Source of the DNA: Paenibacillus durus ATCC 35681
Lineage (GTDB): Bacteria; Bacillota; Bacilli; Paenibacillales; Paenibacillaceae
DNA: 64,000 nt
Reading direction: 5' to 3'
Assembly: GCF_000993825.1 (NCBI RefSeq)
Contig: NZ_CP011114.1
Location: 744,001 to 808,000 of the forward strand
A program made the position numbers and the translations under genes. The notes under the pieces were generated by a model that had not been told where the DNA came from, ran no database searches, and was given only the letters and a program-made list of their open reading frames with translations. Of the stretch, positions 17,977 to 27,670 are shown piece by piece. Position 1 is the stretch's first letter, and each line of letters opens with the position of its first letter.

Positions 17977-18017
17977 AGCACCGCCTCTGGGGATTCCCGA
18001 GCAGCGGTGCTTTTTTT
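17977..18017 (+). terminator. Rho-independent terminator of the infC operon
   Basis: AGCACCGC pairs with GCGGTGCT and is followed by seven T. Confidence 0.9.
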
Positions 18018-18044
18018 GTGGAAGTATTTGAAGATGGAAGCCGG

Positions 18045-18587
18045 TTACTCCCAGTACTTGGTCGTTGTAAGCTGACCAGCCAGCTTCTTGCTTGCGGCGC
18101 GTCTGACTTTTCGCTGCTCCGACCGTTCCTCCGCCAAATCGCTGACCAGCTTCTCCTCGTCTGTCTCAGGGATAACTTTGGGTACGGGGGCGGGTTTTCC
18201 GTCAGACCCGATAGCCACAAAGGTGAGAAAGGAAGTGGCCGCCACGGTGCGCTCGCCTGAATAAAGATTTTCGGCGATGACCTTAACGAATACCTCTATG
18301 CTGGTGCGGCCGGTCCAGGATACAAAGGATTCAAAACAGAATGAATCGGTTGGCCGGATCGGGGACAGAAAGTCAACGGAGTCAGTGGAGGCGGTAACGA
18401 CGCTGCATCGGCAGTGACGCATCGCGGAGATGGAGGCGACTTCATCTATGTTACTCATCAGCTTGCCGCCGAATAGGGTCTGGTGGTTGTTAATATCGTT
18501 CGGGAAGACCCGTCCCGTTTTGAATACACGTGATTCTCGGCAGTATTTCGAAGCCGGAGCTGCCGGCTGGGATGATTCACTCATCAT
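18045..18587 (-). CDS. Acyl-CoA thioesterase, hotdog fold (YkhA-like)
   Basis: This 180-residue protein contains one hotdog domain with the NDINNHQTLFGGKLMSNIDEVASISAMRH signature of the YkhA/YciA-type acyl-CoA hydrolases, whose catalytic Asp lies in MSNIDEVA. The C-terminal 40 residues are charged (SDLAEERSEQRKVRRAASKKL) and probably form a helix. It likely hydrolyses medium- or long-chain acyl-CoA in the cytosol. The start at 18587 follows AAGGAAG; a second ATG at 18584 is equally possible. It is convergent with the infC operon. Confidence 0.85.
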   Translation of the reverse strand: MMSESSQPAAPASKYCRESRVFKTGRVFPNDINNHQTLFGGKLMSNIDEVASISAMRHCRCSVVTASTDSVDFLSPIRPTDSFCFESFVSWTGRTSIEVFVKVIAENLYSGERTVAATSFLTFVAIGSDGKPAPVPKVIPETDEEKLVSDLAEERSEQRKVRRAASKKLAGQLTTTKYWE

Positions 18588-18861
18588 GATTGGCTTCCTT
18601 TCCATGGAATTGATAGGCATTTATAATAATGGAATTCCCTATATTATGCAATACTATTTGAACTAATTTTACATGAGAGGGCTATAAATATTACATAACA
18701 GGTTAGAGTAAGCGGTTTATCGCAGGGAAATGCAAATTTTTATTAACCGCAGGTCATTAATTCACTGGATTTTACCGTTTTTACCCGTTATAATTTGTTT
18801 CAATGGCATGTCCAATGAGAACATAGAAGACATCCAATTTCTTTAAGGGGGATCACAATCG

Positions 18862-19938
18862 ATGAAAAAAATTTACCAGCTGTCTCTTGTTATGCTGCTT
18901 GCATTCACGGTCATTCTGGCCGGTTGCGGAAGCGACAATAACAACGCGTCCGGAGACACAGGCACTAACGCAGGCACTAATACTGGAACCAACACGGGTT
19001 CCGGCGAAGCTACAACGGACAACTCCAACATTAAGATCGGTATGGTTACCGACGTTGGCGGCGTTAACGACAAATCGTTTAACCAATCCGCTTGGGAAGC
19101 CCTTCAAGCCCTTGAGAAAGAAAATGGTGTAAAGGTTCAATATCTGCAAAGTAAATCGAACGCGGACTATGAGCCGAACCTGAACCAGTTTGTTAAAGAC
19201 GGTTATGCTTTGACTTGGGGTATTGGCTTTGACATGGGTGACTCCCTGAAAAAAGTTGCCAGCGAGAATCCTGACGCCAAGCTGGCTATCATCGACAACG
19301 TAGTAGATGCTCCTAACGTTGAGTCCGTTACCTTCTCCGAGAACGAAGGGTCGTTCCTGGTCGGCGTTGTTGCGGGTCTGACAACGAAGACGAATAAAGT
19401 AGCCTTTATCGGCGGTATGGAAAGCCCGGTAATCAAACGTTTTGAAGCAGGCTTCAAAGCGGGTGTTGCTGCGGTTAATCCAGGCGCAAAAGTAACGGTT
19501 ACTTATGCCGGAGCTTATGACAAGCCGGACACAGGTAAATCTCTGGCTGCCACTCTGTATGATGCAGGCAACGACATCATCTTCCCGGCTGCGGGAGCAA
19601 CGGGCAACGGCGTATTCAACGAAGCCAAATCCCGCAACAAAGCAGGCGGCGCGAAAGTATGGGTTATCGGCGTGGATAAAGACCAATCGATCGAATTTGG
19701 CGACGACGTCACGCTGACTTCCATGATGAAACGTGTTGACGAAGCAGTTAAAGTTGTTTCCAAGCAAATTATCGACGGCACGTTCAAAGGCGGCACAACT
19801 ACCGTACTCGGCTTGAAAGACAACGGTGTAGGTCTGCCGGAAACATCTAAAGCGAACGTAAGCGCGGATATCCTGGCTAAAGTGGACGATTACAAACAAC
19901 AAATCATCGATGGAAAGATTAAAGTTCCTACTGAATAA
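18862..19938 (+). CDS. nupN: BMP-family nucleoside-binding lipoprotein of an ABC importer
   Basis: This 358-residue lipoprotein has a signal peptide ending in the lipobox LAGC (Cys21), then a Ser/Thr/Gly/Asn-rich linker to about residue 55 and a PnrA/BMP-type periplasmic-binding fold (IGMVTDVGGVNDKSFNQSAWEAL). The DKSFNQS segment is the usual ligand-binding signature for nucleosides. Order and composition match B. subtilis nupN(yufN)-nupOPQ, which imports guanosine. A TATAAT at 18789-18794 is a plausible -10, and AGGGGGA precedes the start. A hairpin separates it from the ATPase gene, which would allow higher expression of the binding protein. Confidence 0.9.
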   Translation: MKKIYQLSLVMLLAFTVILAGCGSDNNNASGDTGTNAGTNTGTNTGSGEATTDNSNIKIGMVTDVGGVNDKSFNQSAWEALQALEKENGVKVQYLQSKSNADYEPNLNQFVKDGYALTWGIGFDMGDSLKKVASENPDAKLAIIDNVVDAPNVESVTFSENEGSFLVGVVAGLTTKTNKVAFIGGMESPVIKRFEAGFKAGVAAVNPGAKVTVTYAGAYDKPDTGKSLAATLYDAGNDIIFPAAGATGNGVFNEAKSRNKAGGAKVWVIGVDKDQSIEFGDDVTLTSMMKRVDEAVKVVSKQIIDGTFKGGTTTVLGLKDNGVGLPETSKANVSADILAKVDDYKQQIIDGKIKVPTE

Positions 19939-19967
19939 CTCTTTCCCTCAACTGAATAAGATCGGAA

Positions 19968-20162
19968 GAAGAACCAAGGCCGGTTATTTTAGCTGGCCTT
20001 GTTCTTAGTTAGAGAGTAAAATTAGAAAGACTGGCTTGGCCGAATCGGAGGCGGGTACGTTTATCTGCTGCGTTTATCTAGTAGGTTAATCCGGCTTAGT
20101 TACCGCTCCAGGAAAGGGGCGGTACAGCCATGTCTAAGGAATTCGGAGGTTCTGAACTCCGT
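19968..20162 (+). promoter_or_regulatory. Cluster of hairpins between lipoprotein and ATPase genes
   Basis: Three stem-loops occupy the 271-base gap: AAGAACCAAGGCC...GGCCTTGTTCTT (19968-20006), TACCGCTCC...GGGGCGGTA (20101-20124) and GGAG...CTCC (about 20145-20160). None has a strong T-run. They may stabilise the lipoprotein mRNA or partly terminate transcription. Confidence 0.55.
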
Positions 20163-20209
20163 CCATGATCGGCAAAGCTATAATATATTCCTGTAATGAG
20201 GGTGATTCC

Positions 20210-21748
20210 ATGAGTGCTGCGCCTCCTGTCGTAGAGTTGAAGCAAATCACTAAACGCTTTCCCGGTATTGTCGCCAATGACTCCATCAGCCTGACGCTGG
20301 AGAAAGGCGAGATTCATGCGCTGCTAGGCGAGAATGGAGCAGGCAAGTCCACACTAATGAATATTGTATTCGGACTGTATCAGCCCGATGAAGGCAGTAT
20401 TGAAATCGGCGGGAAACCGGTTATAATCGATAGCCCGAATAAAGCCATTGAGCTTGGCATTGGTATGGTACACCAGCATTTCAAGCTTGTAGAGCCTTTT
20501 ACGGTGACCGAGAATATTATTCTTGGAACGGAACCGAAGAAAGGTCTTAAAATCGACTATAAATCCGCAGCGGAGCAAGTCCGCAAGCTATCGGAGCTGT
20601 ACGGTCTTCAAGTTAATCCGCAGGCCAAAATCCATGATATTTCGGTAGGGATGCAGCAGCGTGTGGAAATTATGAAAACCTTGTACCGCGGCGCGGATAT
20701 TCTTATATTTGACGAACCCACCGCCGTGCTTACCCCTCAGGAAATCAATGAGCTCATGGCGATTATGAAACGCCTGGTCGCCGAGGGCAAATCCATCATT
20801 CTGATTACCCATAAGCTTAAAGAAATTATGACCATATCGGACAGAGTAACGATTATCCGCCGTGGCAAGGTTATCGACACAGTCAAAACGTCGGAGACCA
20901 ATCCGAACGAGCTGGCTGAAAAAATGGTCGGACGGGATGTAACGTTTAAAGTAGACAAGCAGGCTCCGAACATCGGGAACACGGTACTGAAGCTGGACGG
21001 AGTTAGCAGCAAGAACAAGGAAGGCATTCCCGTATTGAATAATCTCAGCTTTGAAGTTAAGGCCGGGGAAATTCTGGGCATAGCCGGCGTTGACGGAAAC
21101 GGACAGAGCGAGCTGATCCAGGCAATCACGGGTCTTCGTAAAATCGATTCCGGTTCGATTACCGTTGAAGGGAAGGAGATAGCCAATCTGTCTCCGCGTA
21201 AAATATCGGAAATGAACGTTTCGCATATTCCGGAGGACCGGCATAAGCACGGACTCGTGCTTGATTTTACCGTAAGCGAGAATATGGTGCTTGAAACCTA
21301 CTACAAAAGCCCTTATAACCGGAATGGATTTATGGATAGCGAAGTCATTGACAAGCATGCTGAGGAGCTGGTTAGAACGTTCGACGTGCGTACGCCATCG
21401 ATTTACAATACAGCGCGTTCTCTGTCCGGCGGCAACCAGCAAAAAGCAATTATTGCGCGGGAAATAGACAAAGAGCCGACCCTGCTGATCGCGGCACAGC
21501 CGACGCGGGGGCTTGATGTGGGCGCTATCGAGTTTGTGCAAAAACAGCTCATTGCCCAGCGGGATCAAGGAAAGGCCGTGCTGTTAGTTTCATTCGAACT
21601 GGACGAAATTATGAATGTGTCCGACCGCATCGCCGTTATTTACGAAGGGCAAATTGTTGGCGAGGTCTATCCGAAGGATACGAATGATCAGGAGCTTGGG
21701 CTTATGATGGCGGGCAGCTTGAAGCGGGGAGGTAAAGCGGGTGAATAA
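20210..21748 (+). CDS. nupO: Nucleoside ABC importer ATP-binding protein, double ABC domain
   Basis: This 512-residue protein has two ATPase domains in tandem, as in sugar/nucleoside type importers. Walker A of the first ([11 protein letters not shown]) is near residues 41-51, with its signature [11 protein letters not shown]. The second domain has a divergent Walker A-like loop ([12 protein letters not shown]) and the signature [11 protein letters not shown]. The start at 20210 follows GAGGGTG; the frame extends upstream to 20165 without a better site. Its last eight bases overlap the permease gene, implying coupling. Confidence 0.92.
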   Translation: MSAAPPVVELKQITKRFPGIVANDSISLTLEKGEIHALLGENGAGKSTLMNIVFGLYQPDEGSIEIGGKPVIIDSPNKAIELGIGMVHQHFKLVEPFTVTENIILGTEPKKGLKIDYKSAAEQVRKLSELYGLQVNPQAKIHDISVGMQQRVEIMKTLYRGADILIFDEPTAVLTPQEINELMAIMKRLVAEGKSIILITHKLKEIMTISDRVTIIRRGKVIDTVKTSETNPNELAEKMVGRDVTFKVDKQAPNIGNTVLKLDGVSSKNKEGIPVLNNLSFEVKAGEILGIAGVDGNGQSELIQAITGLRKIDSGSITVEGKEIANLSPRKISEMNVSHIPEDRHKHGLVLDFTVSENMVLETYYKSPYNRNGFMDSEVIDKHAEELVRTFDVRTPSIYNTARSLSGGNQQKAIIAREIDKEPTLLIAAQPTRGLDVGAIEFVQKQLIAQRDQGKAVLLVSFELDEIMNVSDRIAVIYEGQIVGEVYPKDTNDQELGLMMAGSLKRGGKAGE

Positions 21749-22814
21749 GCTTAAAAAAATATTTGCGACAGACAGCTATATTGTGCCTCTTGTCGCAATT
21801 ATACTTGGATTCCTGGTCGGCGCGGCAGTGATGCTGATCGGCGGTTATGATCCGATCGCAGCTTATGGCGCTTTGTTCAAGCGCGTCTTCGGCAGTGCGT
21901 ATGACTTCGGAGAAGCGATCCGCGAAATGACGCCGCTTATGCTGACCGGTCTTTCCGTGGCCTTTGCTTTCCGCTCAGGCATGTTCAATATCGGCGCGGA
22001 CGGTCAGGTGCTGATCGGAATGACCGCAGCCTCTGTTATCGGCATTAAGCTCGCCGGATTGCCCGCATTTTTATTGGTGCCGCTGGCAGTGATCGGGGCG
22101 GGTCTGTTCGGCGGGATATGGGCCGGAATTGCAGGTTATCTGAAAGCCAAGCGGGGCATTAACGAGGTTATTACGACCATTATGCTAAATTGGGTTGCCC
22201 TGTATCTTGCGAACTATATCGTAAGAACTTTCCTCCTGATCCCAGGGCAGAACCGTTCAGAGGATATTCCTGCGTCGATGTCGCTCACTTTTTTGAACTC
22301 CATCTTTGACAATGCCCGCCTGCACTGGGGGACTGTGATCGCGCTTGCGGCGGCGGTATTCTTTTACATCTACTTGTGGAAAACGAAGCAGGGCTTCGAA
22401 ATGCGTGCTGTAGGCCTGAATTCCCATGCGGCCGAATATGCCGGCATGAATGTCAGACGCAATGTAATGAAGTCCATGTTCATCGCGGGAGTATTTGCCG
22501 GACTCGCCGGAGCGGGCGAGGTGCTTGGCGTATTCCACTACCAGTCTGTATTCGCAGCTTCACCCGGTTATGGGTTTGACGGGATTGCCGTTGCGCTGCT
22601 GGGGCTTACTCATCCTTTCGGGGTCATTCTGGCCGCGATCCTGTACGGTATGCTGACCTATGGTTCCGCAGGCATGAGCTTCAATGCAGATGTGCCGCCG
22701 GAACTGATCCGCATCGTGATCGGCTCGATCATATTCTTTATTGCGGCACAGGGGATTGTGCGCTGGGTGCTTAAGCCGTTTTACTTCAAGCGCAAGAAAG
22801 AGAAGGTGTTATAG
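21741..22814 (+). CDS. nupP: Nucleoside ABC importer permease 1
   Basis: This 357-residue inner-membrane permease of the BPD_transp_2 family has about eight to ten hydrophobic segments and the family block GINEVITTIMLNWVALYL. It starts at a GTG within the end of the ATPase gene. It pairs with the next permease to form the heterodimeric channel. Confidence 0.9.
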   Translation: MNKLKKIFATDSYIVPLVAIILGFLVGAAVMLIGGYDPIAAYGALFKRVFGSAYDFGEAIREMTPLMLTGLSVAFAFRSGMFNIGADGQVLIGMTAASVIGIKLAGLPAFLLVPLAVIGAGLFGGIWAGIAGYLKAKRGINEVITTIMLNWVALYLANYIVRTFLLIPGQNRSEDIPASMSLTFLNSIFDNARLHWGTVIALAAAVFFYIYLWKTKQGFEMRAVGLNSHAAEYAGMNVRRNVMKSMFIAGVFAGLAGAGEVLGVFHYQSVFAASPGYGFDGIAVALLGLTHPFGVILAAILYGMLTYGSAGMSFNADVPPELIRIVIGSIIFFIAAQGIVRWVLKPFYFKRKKEKVL

Positions 22815-23771
22815 ATGGATTTGCTGACACTGGGCCAAATGCTCAATACAACGCTTGTATTTTCCACAGCGCTTATTTTTGCCGCCCTTGGCGGGATCTT
22901 CTCCGAACGCTCGGGCGTGGTTAACATCGGGCTTGAAGGTCTGATGATGTTCGGTGCCTTTGCCGCCGCTGTTGGCGGTTATTATGCGCAGGACGCCGGC
23001 TACGTGACGATGGCTCCCTGGATCGGTGTGCTCTGCGCTATGGCGGTCGGCGTGATTGGAGCGCTTATTCATGCCGTCGCTTCCATTACCTTCAAAGCGG
23101 ACCAGACGATCAGCGGTACGGTAATCAACTTCCTTGCTGCTGGCAGTACGCTTTACTTGGTTAAGTTGCTGTTTGAAGGGGCGGGCGAAACCCCTCTGAT
23201 TGATGGGTTTAGCAAATATCCGATTCCGGTGCTTTCCAAAATTCCGGTGATCGGCCCCGGTCTGTTCAATAATTATCCAACAACGTATTTGGCGATCATA
23301 CTGGTTATTGTCGTGTATTTCCTGCTCTTCAAAACGCCGTTCGGCCTTCGCCTCCGGGCAGTCGGCGAGCATCCGAGCGCGGCGGATACGCTTGGCGTTA
23401 ACGTCAACCGTATGCGCTATATCGGTGTAATGCTGAGCGGAATGTTCGCAGGCATAGGCGGCGCGACGATTACGCTGACGACTACAGGCACCTTTGCCCA
23501 CAATACGGTTTCCGGGCAGGGCTTCATTGCGATTGCGGCAATGATTTTCGGCAAATGGAATCCGCTTGGCGCCTTTGGCGCGGCTGTGTTCTTCGGTTTT
23601 TCACAGGCGATCCGCAACTATGTGCAGCTATTCGGCTGGTCCCAGAGTATTCCGCAGGAATTTATTTATATGATTCCGTATGTGCTGACAATTATCGTTC
23701 TCGTGAGCGCAGTAGGCCGCTCCTCGGCGCCGTCTGCGCTTGGACAACCCTACGATCCAAGCAAACGTTAA
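22815..23771 (+). CDS. nupQ: Nucleoside ABC importer permease 2
   Basis: This 318-residue membrane permease has the family start region GGIFSERSGVVNIGLEGLMM and TFKADQTISGTVINFLA. Its ATG follows the stop of permease 1 directly. It completes the importer and is followed by a terminator. Confidence 0.9.
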   Translation: MDLLTLGQMLNTTLVFSTALIFAALGGIFSERSGVVNIGLEGLMMFGAFAAAVGGYYAQDAGYVTMAPWIGVLCAMAVGVIGALIHAVASITFKADQTISGTVINFLAAGSTLYLVKLLFEGAGETPLIDGFSKYPIPVLSKIPVIGPGLFNNYPTTYLAIILVIVVYFLLFKTPFGLRLRAVGEHPSAADTLGVNVNRMRYIGVMLSGMFAGIGGATITLTTTGTFAHNTVSGQGFIAIAAMIFGKWNPLGAFGAAVFFGFSQAIRNYVQLFGWSQSIPQEFIYMIPYVLTIIVLVSAVGRSSAPSALGQPYDPSKR

Positions 23772-23805
23772 TGGCGGCGTCCGCCGACGCGCCTTTCCGT
23801 TTCAA

Positions 23806-23841
23806 CCGCATTTCCGGCTTTGGCCGGAAGTGCGGTTTTTT
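23806..23841 (+). terminator. Rho-independent terminator after the nup operon
   Basis: CCGCATTTCCGGC pairs with GCCGGAAGTGCGG and is followed by six T. Confidence 0.9.
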
Positions 23842-23986
23842 GTTTGGCAGGGGATCTGCTTCGCCAGGCAATTCCGGATGATCTGGGCATAGGTACAGGC
23901 AGGATGGAGCCGCTCCGAATACACTGTACTCGAAGACGGCAATGTGATCTCTGTTCCAATGAAACGCCAGAAAGAGGAGGGATATT

Positions 23987-24316
23987 ATGACACAACAAGT
24001 GACCAAGAAGCAGGTTATGAAGCTGGTAGGCAAAAATATCGTAGCGGTGAAAAAAGACGGAACGAAGGTTGCGGGCAAGCTGCTTCGCATTTCGGGCAAT
24101 CGTCTAATCGTACAGCAAACCGGTGGCAAAAAAGTGCAAATCAAAGCCATCATACCGCTTGTGCTGTTCGACCTGCTCGCAGTAGGAACCGCTCCTTACG
24201 CCTACGGCGGATATGGCTATGGACCCTACTCGCCTTACGGTCCGGGATATGGTTACAGCCATGGATACGGCCCTGGCGGTTATGGCGGCGGACCTTACCC
24301 TTACGGTTTTTTCTAA
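23987..24316 (+). CDS. Hypothetical protein with LSm-like N-terminus and Gly/Tyr/Pro-rich tail
   Basis: This 109-residue protein has two unlike halves. Residues 1-55 (VGKNIVAVKKDGTKVAGKLLRISGNRLIVQQTGGKKVQIKAII) look like a small beta-barrel of the kind used by Sm-like and some spore-coat proteins. Residues 55-70 are hydrophobic. The last 40 residues are almost only Gly, Tyr, Pro and Ser, in repeats such as GYGYGPYSPYGPG. Such tails are common in spore surface and cross-linked proteins. A good GAGGAGGG site precedes the ATG. The spore-coat idea is an inference; a transglutaminase gene (tgl) lies 20 kb away. Confidence 0.7.
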   Translation: MTQQVTKKQVMKLVGKNIVAVKKDGTKVAGKLLRISGNRLIVQQTGGKKVQIKAIIPLVLFDLLAVGTAPYAYGGYGYGPYSPYGPGYGYSHGYGPGGYGGGPYPYGFF

Positions 24317-24324
24317 AGAGATAC

Positions 24325-24783
24325 TCAAATGCCTGGCGGCAAGAAGCGCTTTTCCATCTCGTAGCTCATGCTCTGCGGCAGATACCGGACCACGGTATAG
24401 TCGAGCTTTTCGTAAAAAGAGAGCCCGGCGGCATTTCCGACGTCCACTGCTACTTTGGATCGGTGGCATCCGCGTGATAATGCAAACCGCTCCGCCCGGT
24501 CCATCAGCATATTTCCCCAGCGCTTTCGTTTTGCCGAAGCGGCGACGGCCAGCATATCGATATAGAGCAAATCCCCGTGCAGCATAAAATGGACAAATCC
24601 CAGCGGGTCGCTGTCATAATCGGTGCTCGCAACAAGCGTAACTCCCTGCCCGAGCCGGCGCGGGAGTTCTTTTTTAACCTGGTCCAGCACTTTTGCGGGC
24701 AAATGGGACAAAGGCACAAGCTCGCTCTCAATCAACTGGTGAATAATCGCATCGTCCTGCTTAGGGCGGCGGTAACGGATCAC
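24325..24783 (-). CDS. GNAT-family N-acetyltransferase
   Basis: This protein of about 152 residues has the GNAT acetyl-CoA-binding region (LAVAASAKRKRWGNMLMDRAERFA, a variant of the Q/RxxGxG/A loop) and the late SFYEKLDYTVV segment. The substrate is unknown. I prefer the GTG at 24783, six bases after GGGGGA, to an upstream GTG at 24801 that would place the site inside the gene. It is convergent with the Gly/Tyr-rich gene, only eight bases apart. Confidence 0.8.
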   Translation of the reverse strand: MIRYRRPKQDDAIIHQLIESELVPLSHLPAKVLDQVKKELPRRLGQGVTLVASTDYDSDPLGFVHFMLHGDLLYIDMLAVAASAKRKRWGNMLMDRAERFALSRGCHRSKVAVDVGNAAGLSFYEKLDYTVVRYLPQSMSYEMEKRFLPPGI

Positions 24784-24889
24784 GGCGCATCCCCCTTCCA
24801 CACTTTGTTGTACATCATATGATTGGCGGGGGGCTGGATGTTCCGCCCAGAATAAAAGAAGGACAAGACAGAGAGATTAAAATAAGGGA

Positions 24890-24918
24890 TTGACTAACCG
24901 TGTAAGGAATCATATAAT
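24890..24918 (+). promoter_or_regulatory. SigA-type promoter of the ilv-leu operon
   Basis: TTGACT, a 17-base spacer and a perfect TATAAT lie just upstream of the T-box leader. Confidence 0.85.
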
Positions 24919-24929
24919 GTGTCTAAACA

Positions 24930-25283
24930 TTTTAACGATCATATCGGCAATGAAGAGGACGAAGTTTTAAGGGCTCTTTTGACCAGAGAGCGGGTGGAAC
25001 TGCTGAAACCACCGCCAAAACCCCTTATATACGAGCTCACCTCGGAGCTGTTTCCCTGAAAGGTCCGCCAGCCATATCCGGTGGAATTATTAGGGGAAAT
25101 CGTGTGGTTCGCGTTAAGAACTTTAGGTTGCAAAGATCGGCTTTTGCCTACATCGATGGGTTTTTGCATACCTGCCAAGGCATTGCATCGCGAGATGCTC
25201 TGTAAATATGGGTGGTACCACGGAAGAACAGCCTTTCGTCCCTCACGCGCTTATGCGGCGCAGGAGTGATGAAAGGCTTTTTT
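24930..25283 (+). ncRNA. T-box leader, probably tRNA-Leu responsive
   Basis: The leader contains the canonical T-box sequence GGGTGGTACCACGG (25210-25223). It then has a terminator, GCCTTTCGTC...GATGAAAGGC with six T (25231-25283). Upstream is a long stem I region. In the segment GAGCTCACCTCGGAG the triplet CTC at 25036-25038 sits where the specifier is expected and is followed by A, which suggests leucine. The TGGT bulge would pair with an A discriminator base, consistent with tRNA-Leu. Uncharged tRNA would favour antitermination and expression of ilvB onward. The specifier assignment is tentative. Confidence 0.9.
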
Positions 25284-25370
25284 GTTTTGTTTGAAGCCGG
25301 CTGAAACGGATAAACAAAGGCGATCGTCGTTTGCATAGGAAAGTTGATATTTTGTAAGGAGGATGACTGA

Positions 25371-27113
25371 ATGATGACGCAAATACCGGAAATGCGGTCG
25401 ACAGAGGAGTTACGGGAGAAATGGAAGACGCCGGAAGTGATTACCGGTTCGGAGATTCTGCTGCGCAGCCTGGTGCTGGAGGGTGTGGATACCGTGTTCG
25501 GATATCCCGGAGGAGCCGTTCTGTATATCTATGACGCATTGTACGGATTCAATGATTTCAAGCATGTGCTGACCCGTCATGAGCAGGGGGCGATTCATGC
25601 GGCGGACGGATATGCAAGAGCAAGCGGTAAGACTGGCGTCTGTATCGCGACTTCCGGACCCGGAGCGACTAATCTGGTCACCGGTATCGCTACAGCCTAT
25701 ATGGATTCTGTCCCGCTGGTGGTCATCACGGGCAACGTATTCTCCAGCTTGATCGGTACGGATGCTTTCCAGGAAGCGGACATTACCGGCATCACGATGC
25801 CGATTACCAAGCACAGCTATCTGGTACGAAGTGTGGAGGATCTGCCCAGAATCATTCATGAAGCTTTCCATATTGCATCGACGGGCCGCAAAGGGCCGGT
25901 TCTTATCGATATTCCCAAGGATGTATCTGCGGCGAAGACGCTGTTCACCCCTGTGACGAGCGTGAATCTTCGAGGCTATAATCCCCGCACCGTTCCGAAT
26001 AAGCTTCAGCTCGACAAGCTGGTGCGGGCGATTTCGGAGGCCGAGCGGCCGATCATCATTGCAGGGGGCGGGGTTATCTACTCCGGCGCGCATGAAGAGA
26101 TGTACGAATTCGTCAAGCGGACGGAAATCCCAATCACGACAACATTGCTTGGACTGGGAGCATTCCCGAGCGGCGATGATTTGTGGATGGGAATGCCGGG
26201 CATGCACGGTACGTATACGGCCAATAACGCCATCCAGCAGTGCGATCTGCTAATCAATATCGGAGCACGGTTCGACGACCGCGTGACAGGTAAGCTTGAC
26301 GGCTTCGCGCCAAAAGCCAAGATCGTGCATATCGACATCGACCCTGCCGAGATCGGCAAGAACATATCGCCTGACATTCCGATCGTAGGAGACGTTAAGA
26401 CGGTGCTGGAGCTGCTGAATCCGGAAGTTAAACGGGCTTCGAACGCCGATGCTTGGAGAGCGCAAATCGCCCAGTGGAAGGTGGATAAGCCGCTTCGTTA
26501 TACTGACTCCGATATCGAGCTGAAGCCGCAATGGGTTGTCGAACTGATCAATGACACCACAAAGGGCGAGGCGATTGTGACGACGGACGTTGGTCAGCAC
26601 CAAATGTGGGCGGCGCAGTATTACAAGTTCAATCATCCCCGTTCTTGGGTTACTTCCGGAGGTCTTGGAACGATGGGCTTCGGTTTCCCTTCGGCAATCG
26701 GTGCGCAGATGGCCTATCCGGAACGGCTGGTGGTCTCGATCAACGGCGACGGCGGTATGCAGATGTGTTCCCAGGAGCTGGCAATATGCGCCATCCATAA
26801 CATTCCGGTCAAGATTGTCGTTCTCAACAACGAGGTGCTCGGCATGGTGCGGCAGTGGCAGAATCTCATCTATGAGAAACGTTACAGCTACACGGATCTG
26901 GCCGGCAGCCCGAACTTTGTGAAGCTGGCGGAAGCTTACGGTGTAAAAGGTATCCGGGCGACGACGAAGGAAGAAGCAAGGGCTGCATGGCAGGAAGCTT
27001 TGGAAACACCGGGACCGGTACTTGTGGAATTCCTCGTTTCCAAGGACGAAAATGTCTACCCGATGGTAACCCAGGGCTCGACGATCGATCAAATGCTGAT
27101 GGGGGATGAATAA
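25371..27113 (+). CDS. ilvB: Acetolactate synthase, large (catalytic) subunit
   Basis: This 580-residue thiamine-diphosphate and FAD enzyme makes acetolactate or acetohydroxybutyrate, the first common step of valine, leucine and isoleucine synthesis. The N-terminal domain has [16 protein letters not shown] and the catalytic Glu in [17 protein letters not shown]. The C-terminal domain has the ThDP motif NGDGGMQM...NNEVLGMV (about residues 457-490). It starts at ATG 25371 (or 25374) after AAGGAGG. It heads the operon ilvB-ilvH-ilvC-leuA under T-box control. Confidence 0.96.
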   Translation: MMTQIPEMRSTEELREKWKTPEVITGSEILLRSLVLEGVDTVFGYPGGAVLYIYDALYGFNDFKHVLTRHEQGAIHAADGYARASGKTGVCIATSGPGATNLVTGIATAYMDSVPLVVITGNVFSSLIGTDAFQEADITGITMPITKHSYLVRSVEDLPRIIHEAFHIASTGRKGPVLIDIPKDVSAAKTLFTPVTSVNLRGYNPRTVPNKLQLDKLVRAISEAERPIIIAGGGVIYSGAHEEMYEFVKRTEIPITTTLLGLGAFPSGDDLWMGMPGMHGTYTANNAIQQCDLLINIGARFDDRVTGKLDGFAPKAKIVHIDIDPAEIGKNISPDIPIVGDVKTVLELLNPEVKRASNADAWRAQIAQWKVDKPLRYTDSDIELKPQWVVELINDTTKGEAIVTTDVGQHQMWAAQYYKFNHPRSWVTSGGLGTMGFGFPSAIGAQMAYPERLVVSINGDGGMQMCSQELAICAIHNIPVKIVVLNNEVLGMVRQWQNLIYEKRYSYTDLAGSPNFVKLAEAYGVKGIRATTKEEARAAWQEALETPGPVLVEFLVSKDENVYPMVTQGSTIDQMLMGDE

Positions 27114-27115
27114 CG

Positions 27116-27601
27116 GTGGAAAGAAATACGATTTCCGTGCTGGTGAACGACCAGCCTGGTGTGCTCCAACGGGTATCGGGGCTGTTCGGACGGCGCGGGT
27201 TTAATATTGAGAGCATTACCGTAGGTCAATCCGAGGAAGCGGGATTATCCAGAATGGTCATCGTCACTTTGGGGGATGATGACCAGCTGGAACAGATTGA
27301 GAAGCAGCTCTACAAGCTGATCGACGTCATCAAGGTGGTTGACCTTAGCGCAAAGCCGATGGTTGCCCGCGAGCTGGCGCTGATTAAGGTCAAGGCCGAG
27401 CCTTCCGAGCGGCCGGAGATTATGGGCGTGGTCGAAACGTTCCGCGCCTCCGTTGTCGACATCGGCAGCTCGAGCTTGCTTGTGCAGGTGGTCGGGGATA
27501 CGCAGAAGATCGATGCAATGATCGAACTGCTGAAGCCGTACGGCATCAGAGAGCTGTCCCGGACCGGCGTTACGGCAATGATCCGCGGAAATGTGCAATA
27601 G
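27116..27601 (+). CDS. ilvH: Acetolactate synthase, small (regulatory) subunit
   Basis: This 161-residue regulatory subunit has an N-terminal ACT domain (ISVLVNDQPGVLQRVSGLFGRRGFNIESI) that binds valine for feedback inhibition, followed by the ALS_SS C-terminal domain. It starts at GTG 27116, two bases after the ilvB stop, so the two subunits are translationally coupled. Confidence 0.96.
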   Translation: MERNTISVLVNDQPGVLQRVSGLFGRRGFNIESITVGQSEEAGLSRMVIVTLGDDDQLEQIEKQLYKLIDVIKVVDLSAKPMVARELALIKVKAEPSERPEIMGVVETFRASVVDIGSSSLLVQVVGDTQKIDAMIELLKPYGIRELSRTGVTAMIRGNVQ

Positions 27602-27670
27602 GTATATTTTACAGCTTTAGCGAATTGCTGCTTTTTTGCAGTACAATATAATAATGAACGGCATTCCCGC

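Noticed and set aside
18853..19902. 349-codon minus-strand frame opposite the nupN-like gene
   Set aside because: Shadow of a lipoprotein gene with a clear signal peptide and ribosome-binding site on the plus strand.
20588..21568. 326-codon minus-strand frame opposite the first ABC ATPase
   Set aside because: Shadow of a gene with intact Walker and signature motifs; no recognisable product.
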